Below, piece by piece: positions 4,994-6,397 of a DNA stretch of 6,397 bases. The DNA is from CAYOMP01 sp964405075. GTDB lineage: Bacteria; Bacillota; Clostridia; Lachnospirales; Lachnospiraceae. Where the stretch lies: assembly GCA_964405075.1 (NCBI GenBank), contig CAYOMP010000162.1, positions 1 to 6,397 on the forward strand. Reading direction: 5' to 3'. The notes below the pieces were generated by a model. It was given only the letters and a program-made list of their open reading frames with translations. It made no database searches and was not told where the DNA came from. Numbering within the stretch: position 1 is the stretch's first letter; each line of letters starts with the position of its first letter. The position numbers were made by a program, and so were the translations under genes.

Positions 4994-6160
4994 TTATACA
5001 TAGGACTTATCTACTGTAATAACCGGAATATAATTATCTCCCAACGACATTACAATAGATTCAATATTTTTCTTTACTTCCACATCACTATCTTTTACAT
5101 CATAAGGAACCACGATATCAAAGATAATATTATTGTGGGTATTTCCCTTTACTACGCGTAAATCATGCATTGTAATTTTTTTGCTATAATTTTTAATACC
5201 CGTTTCCAATTTTTCTCGCAATTCCTTAACAAATTCATCATTTACAGCTATTGGATCCATATGTATTACTGCTTCACAGCCTAACTTCGTGTTTAGCTCA
5301 TGCTCTATTCTGTCAATAGCATCATGTGTCACATACACATCTTCTTCTCCAGATACTTCTCCGTGTAATGATATTAACATTCTTCCTGGTCCATAGTCGT
5401 GTACCACTAAGTCATGCATACCTAATATTTCCTCGTGAGCCATTACTATTGATTCTATTTCCTTTACAAATTCTTTTGAAGGGCTCTTACCTATTAACGG
5501 AGTCATTGTATCCTTAGCTGCTCCATATCCTGCATACATAATAAATAATGCAACCAGCACTCCACAATATCCATCAATGTTTATATGAGCATACTTGCTT
5601 ATCAACATTGATACCATAACAACAAATGTAGCAATAGTATCTGTAAAACTGTCCAAAGCTGTTGCTTTCATTGTAGGTGAATTAATCTTATCCCCTACCT
5701 TTGTATTATAAAACGACATATACATTTTAACTGCTATTGCCATTATTAACACTACAAATGATGCCATACTGGTCTCTACCACTGAAGGATGTAATATTTT
5801 ATCTATTGACGATTTAAGCAACTCTATTCCAACCATAATAATAGCCATAGATACTATAAAACCTGCTACATATTCTATTCTTCCATGACCAAAAGGATGT
5901 TCTTCATCAGCCTTCTTACCCGCATATTTAAACCCTATTAACGTAATAATTGATGAACCCGCATCAGTTAAATTGTTAAATGCATCAGCCATAATAGCTA
6001 TAGAGCCACTAATAAATCCAGCCATATATTTTCCTATGAATAAAAATATATTTAACACAATTCCCAATATACTGGCTAACTCCCCATAGGCTCTACGAAC
6101 TGTTGCATCTGACGTATTCTTGTAATCTTTTATAAATATTCTACTCAATATTGAAAACAT
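4994..6160 (-). CDS. Cation diffusion facilitator (CDF) family transporter, likely Mn2+ exporter
   Basis: An inner-membrane antiporter of the CDF family that exports divalent metal in exchange for protons. The 388 residues exceed the usual 290-310. Six helices span about 28-212. The family motif HPFGHGRIEY is at 88-97. The transport site is formed by Asn62 and Asp66 in helix 2 (NNLTD) and Asp170 and Asp174 in helix 5 (DSFTD). Zinc exporters normally carry His or Asp in place of Asn62; N-D-D-D is the pattern of manganese exporters such as streptococcal MntE, so Mn2+ is the likely substrate. Residues 225-303 are the cytoplasmic dimer domain, with metal-ligand style His249, His254, His266, His279 and His300 (ending IHMDP). 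Residues 307-388 add an extension that repeats its pattern (MHDLRVV ... VITVDKSYV). The ATG at 6160 follows AGGGGAG. It is first in the minus-strand cluster. No yybP-ykoY manganese riboswitch fits in the short leader. Confidence 0.92.
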   Translation of the reverse strand: MFSILSRIFIKDYKNTSDATVRRAYGELASILGIVLNIFLFIGKYMAGFISGSIAIMADAFNNLTDAGSSIITLIGFKYAGKKADEEHPFGHGRIEYVAGFIVSMAIIMVGIELLKSSIDKILHPSVVETSMASFVVLIMAIAVKMYMSFYNTKVGDKINSPTMKATALDSFTDTIATFVVMVSMLISKYAHINIDGYCGVLVALFIMYAGYGAAKDTMTPLIGKSPSKEFVKEIESIVMAHEEILGMHDLVVHDYGPGRMLISLHGEVSGEEDVYVTHDAIDRIEHELNTKLGCEAVIHMDPIAVNDEFVKELREKLETGIKNYSKKITMHDLRVVKGNTHNNIIFDIVVPYDVKDSDVEVKKNIESIVMSLGDNYIPVITVDKSYV

Positions 6161-6200
6161 TGTCTTCTCCCCTTATACAATTTCTGGTTATTCTTACTAT

Positions 6201-6229
6201 ATTTTACAAGTGGTTTAGTGGAATTACAA
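6201..6229 (-). promoter_or_regulatory. Sigma-A type promoter of the CDF cluster
   Basis: On the minus strand TTGTAA (6224-6229) is followed after 17 nt by TAAAAT (6201-6206), four and five of six consensus matches. The start would be near 6194, giving a leader of about 34 nt. No operator for a known metal regulator was recognised. Confidence 0.55.
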
Positions 6230-6397
6230 TACCCTGAATAAAGAAGATAAATATGTTCTAATTTCTATACATTATTCCTATGACTGAATTCTAGAGTATT
6301 ATGCAGCAAATCATAAGAAGTATTTAATTTATTTTATAAGGAAAATTATTATATTAATAATATGTAAAACACCCTTTGGCAGCGGCATAATCCCGTC
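6230..6397. other. Right-edge intergenic stretch
   Basis: AT-rich DNA with no supportable gene. It holds a perfect 7-bp inverted repeat, ATTATTA-TAT-TAATAAT (6345-6361). The last 30 bases are richer in G and C than the rest. On the minus strand all three frames stay open from the edge to a stop within about 23 codons, so this could be the 3' end of an upstream gene, but the piece is too short to decide. Confidence 0.4.

Noticed and set aside
3446..5517. Several plus-strand frames of 63-83 codons (for example 3826-4026, 4461-4673, 4768-5019, 5326-5517)
   Set aside because: All lie opposite well-supported minus-strand genes, have no recognisable domains, and lack credible ribosome binding sites.
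6161..6200. Manganese (yybP-ykoY) riboswitch before the predicted Mn exporter
   Set aside because: The predicted leader is only about 34 nt and shows none of the conserved loop sequences.

Overview
The window is AT-rich DNA with Shine-Dalgarno sites and sigma-A type promoters of low-GC Firmicutes character. The gene types (a small Cys-rich protein of the FeoB-associated family, an Ig-like plus transglutaminase secreted protein, and a CDF transporter with an extended C-terminus) suggest an anaerobic gut-type Clostridia member, most likely Lachnospiraceae. The organism call is an inference from style and gene families, not from a marker gene.

Layout, left to right. Positions 1-546 (minus) hold the N-terminal 182 codons of a secreted protein: signal peptide, one bacterial Ig-like domain, and the first part of a transglutaminase-like domain up to its catalytic-Cys motif. 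The rest runs off the left edge. Its promoter and structured leader lie at 547-685. A 132-nt imperfect palindrome fills 727-858. A 52-residue FeoB-associated Cys-rich membrane protein is at 888-1046 (minus), with no feoA or feoB in view. A 510-nt AT-rich gap separates it from ilvE (1557-2582, plus), a complete branched-chain aminotransferase with a clear promoter at 1443-1471. A second, multi-branched palindromic element (2591-2726) starts 8 nt after the ilvE stop. A long hairpin terminator follows at 2744-2789.

The right half is a minus-strand cluster read right to left: a CDF-family cation exporter (6160-4994) with its own promoter at 6201-6229; an unrecognised 245-residue protein (4955-4218) that looks like two alpha/beta-barrel halves related to L-rhamnose mutarotase; and a MATE-family exporter (4118-2793) ending in the terminator. 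Spacing of 38 and 99 nt makes co-transcription plausible.

How the genes may work together: the CDF exporter carries an Asn-Asp / Asp-Asp metal site, which in this family points to manganese rather than zinc export. The MATE protein exports an unknown organic substrate. ilvE performs the last step of Leu/Ile/Val synthesis (or the first of degradation) and is transcribed alone. No defence system, CRISPR array, prophage, IS transposase or RNA gene was found. The least explained parts are the two palindromic intergenic elements and the duplicated-looking protein between the two transporters.
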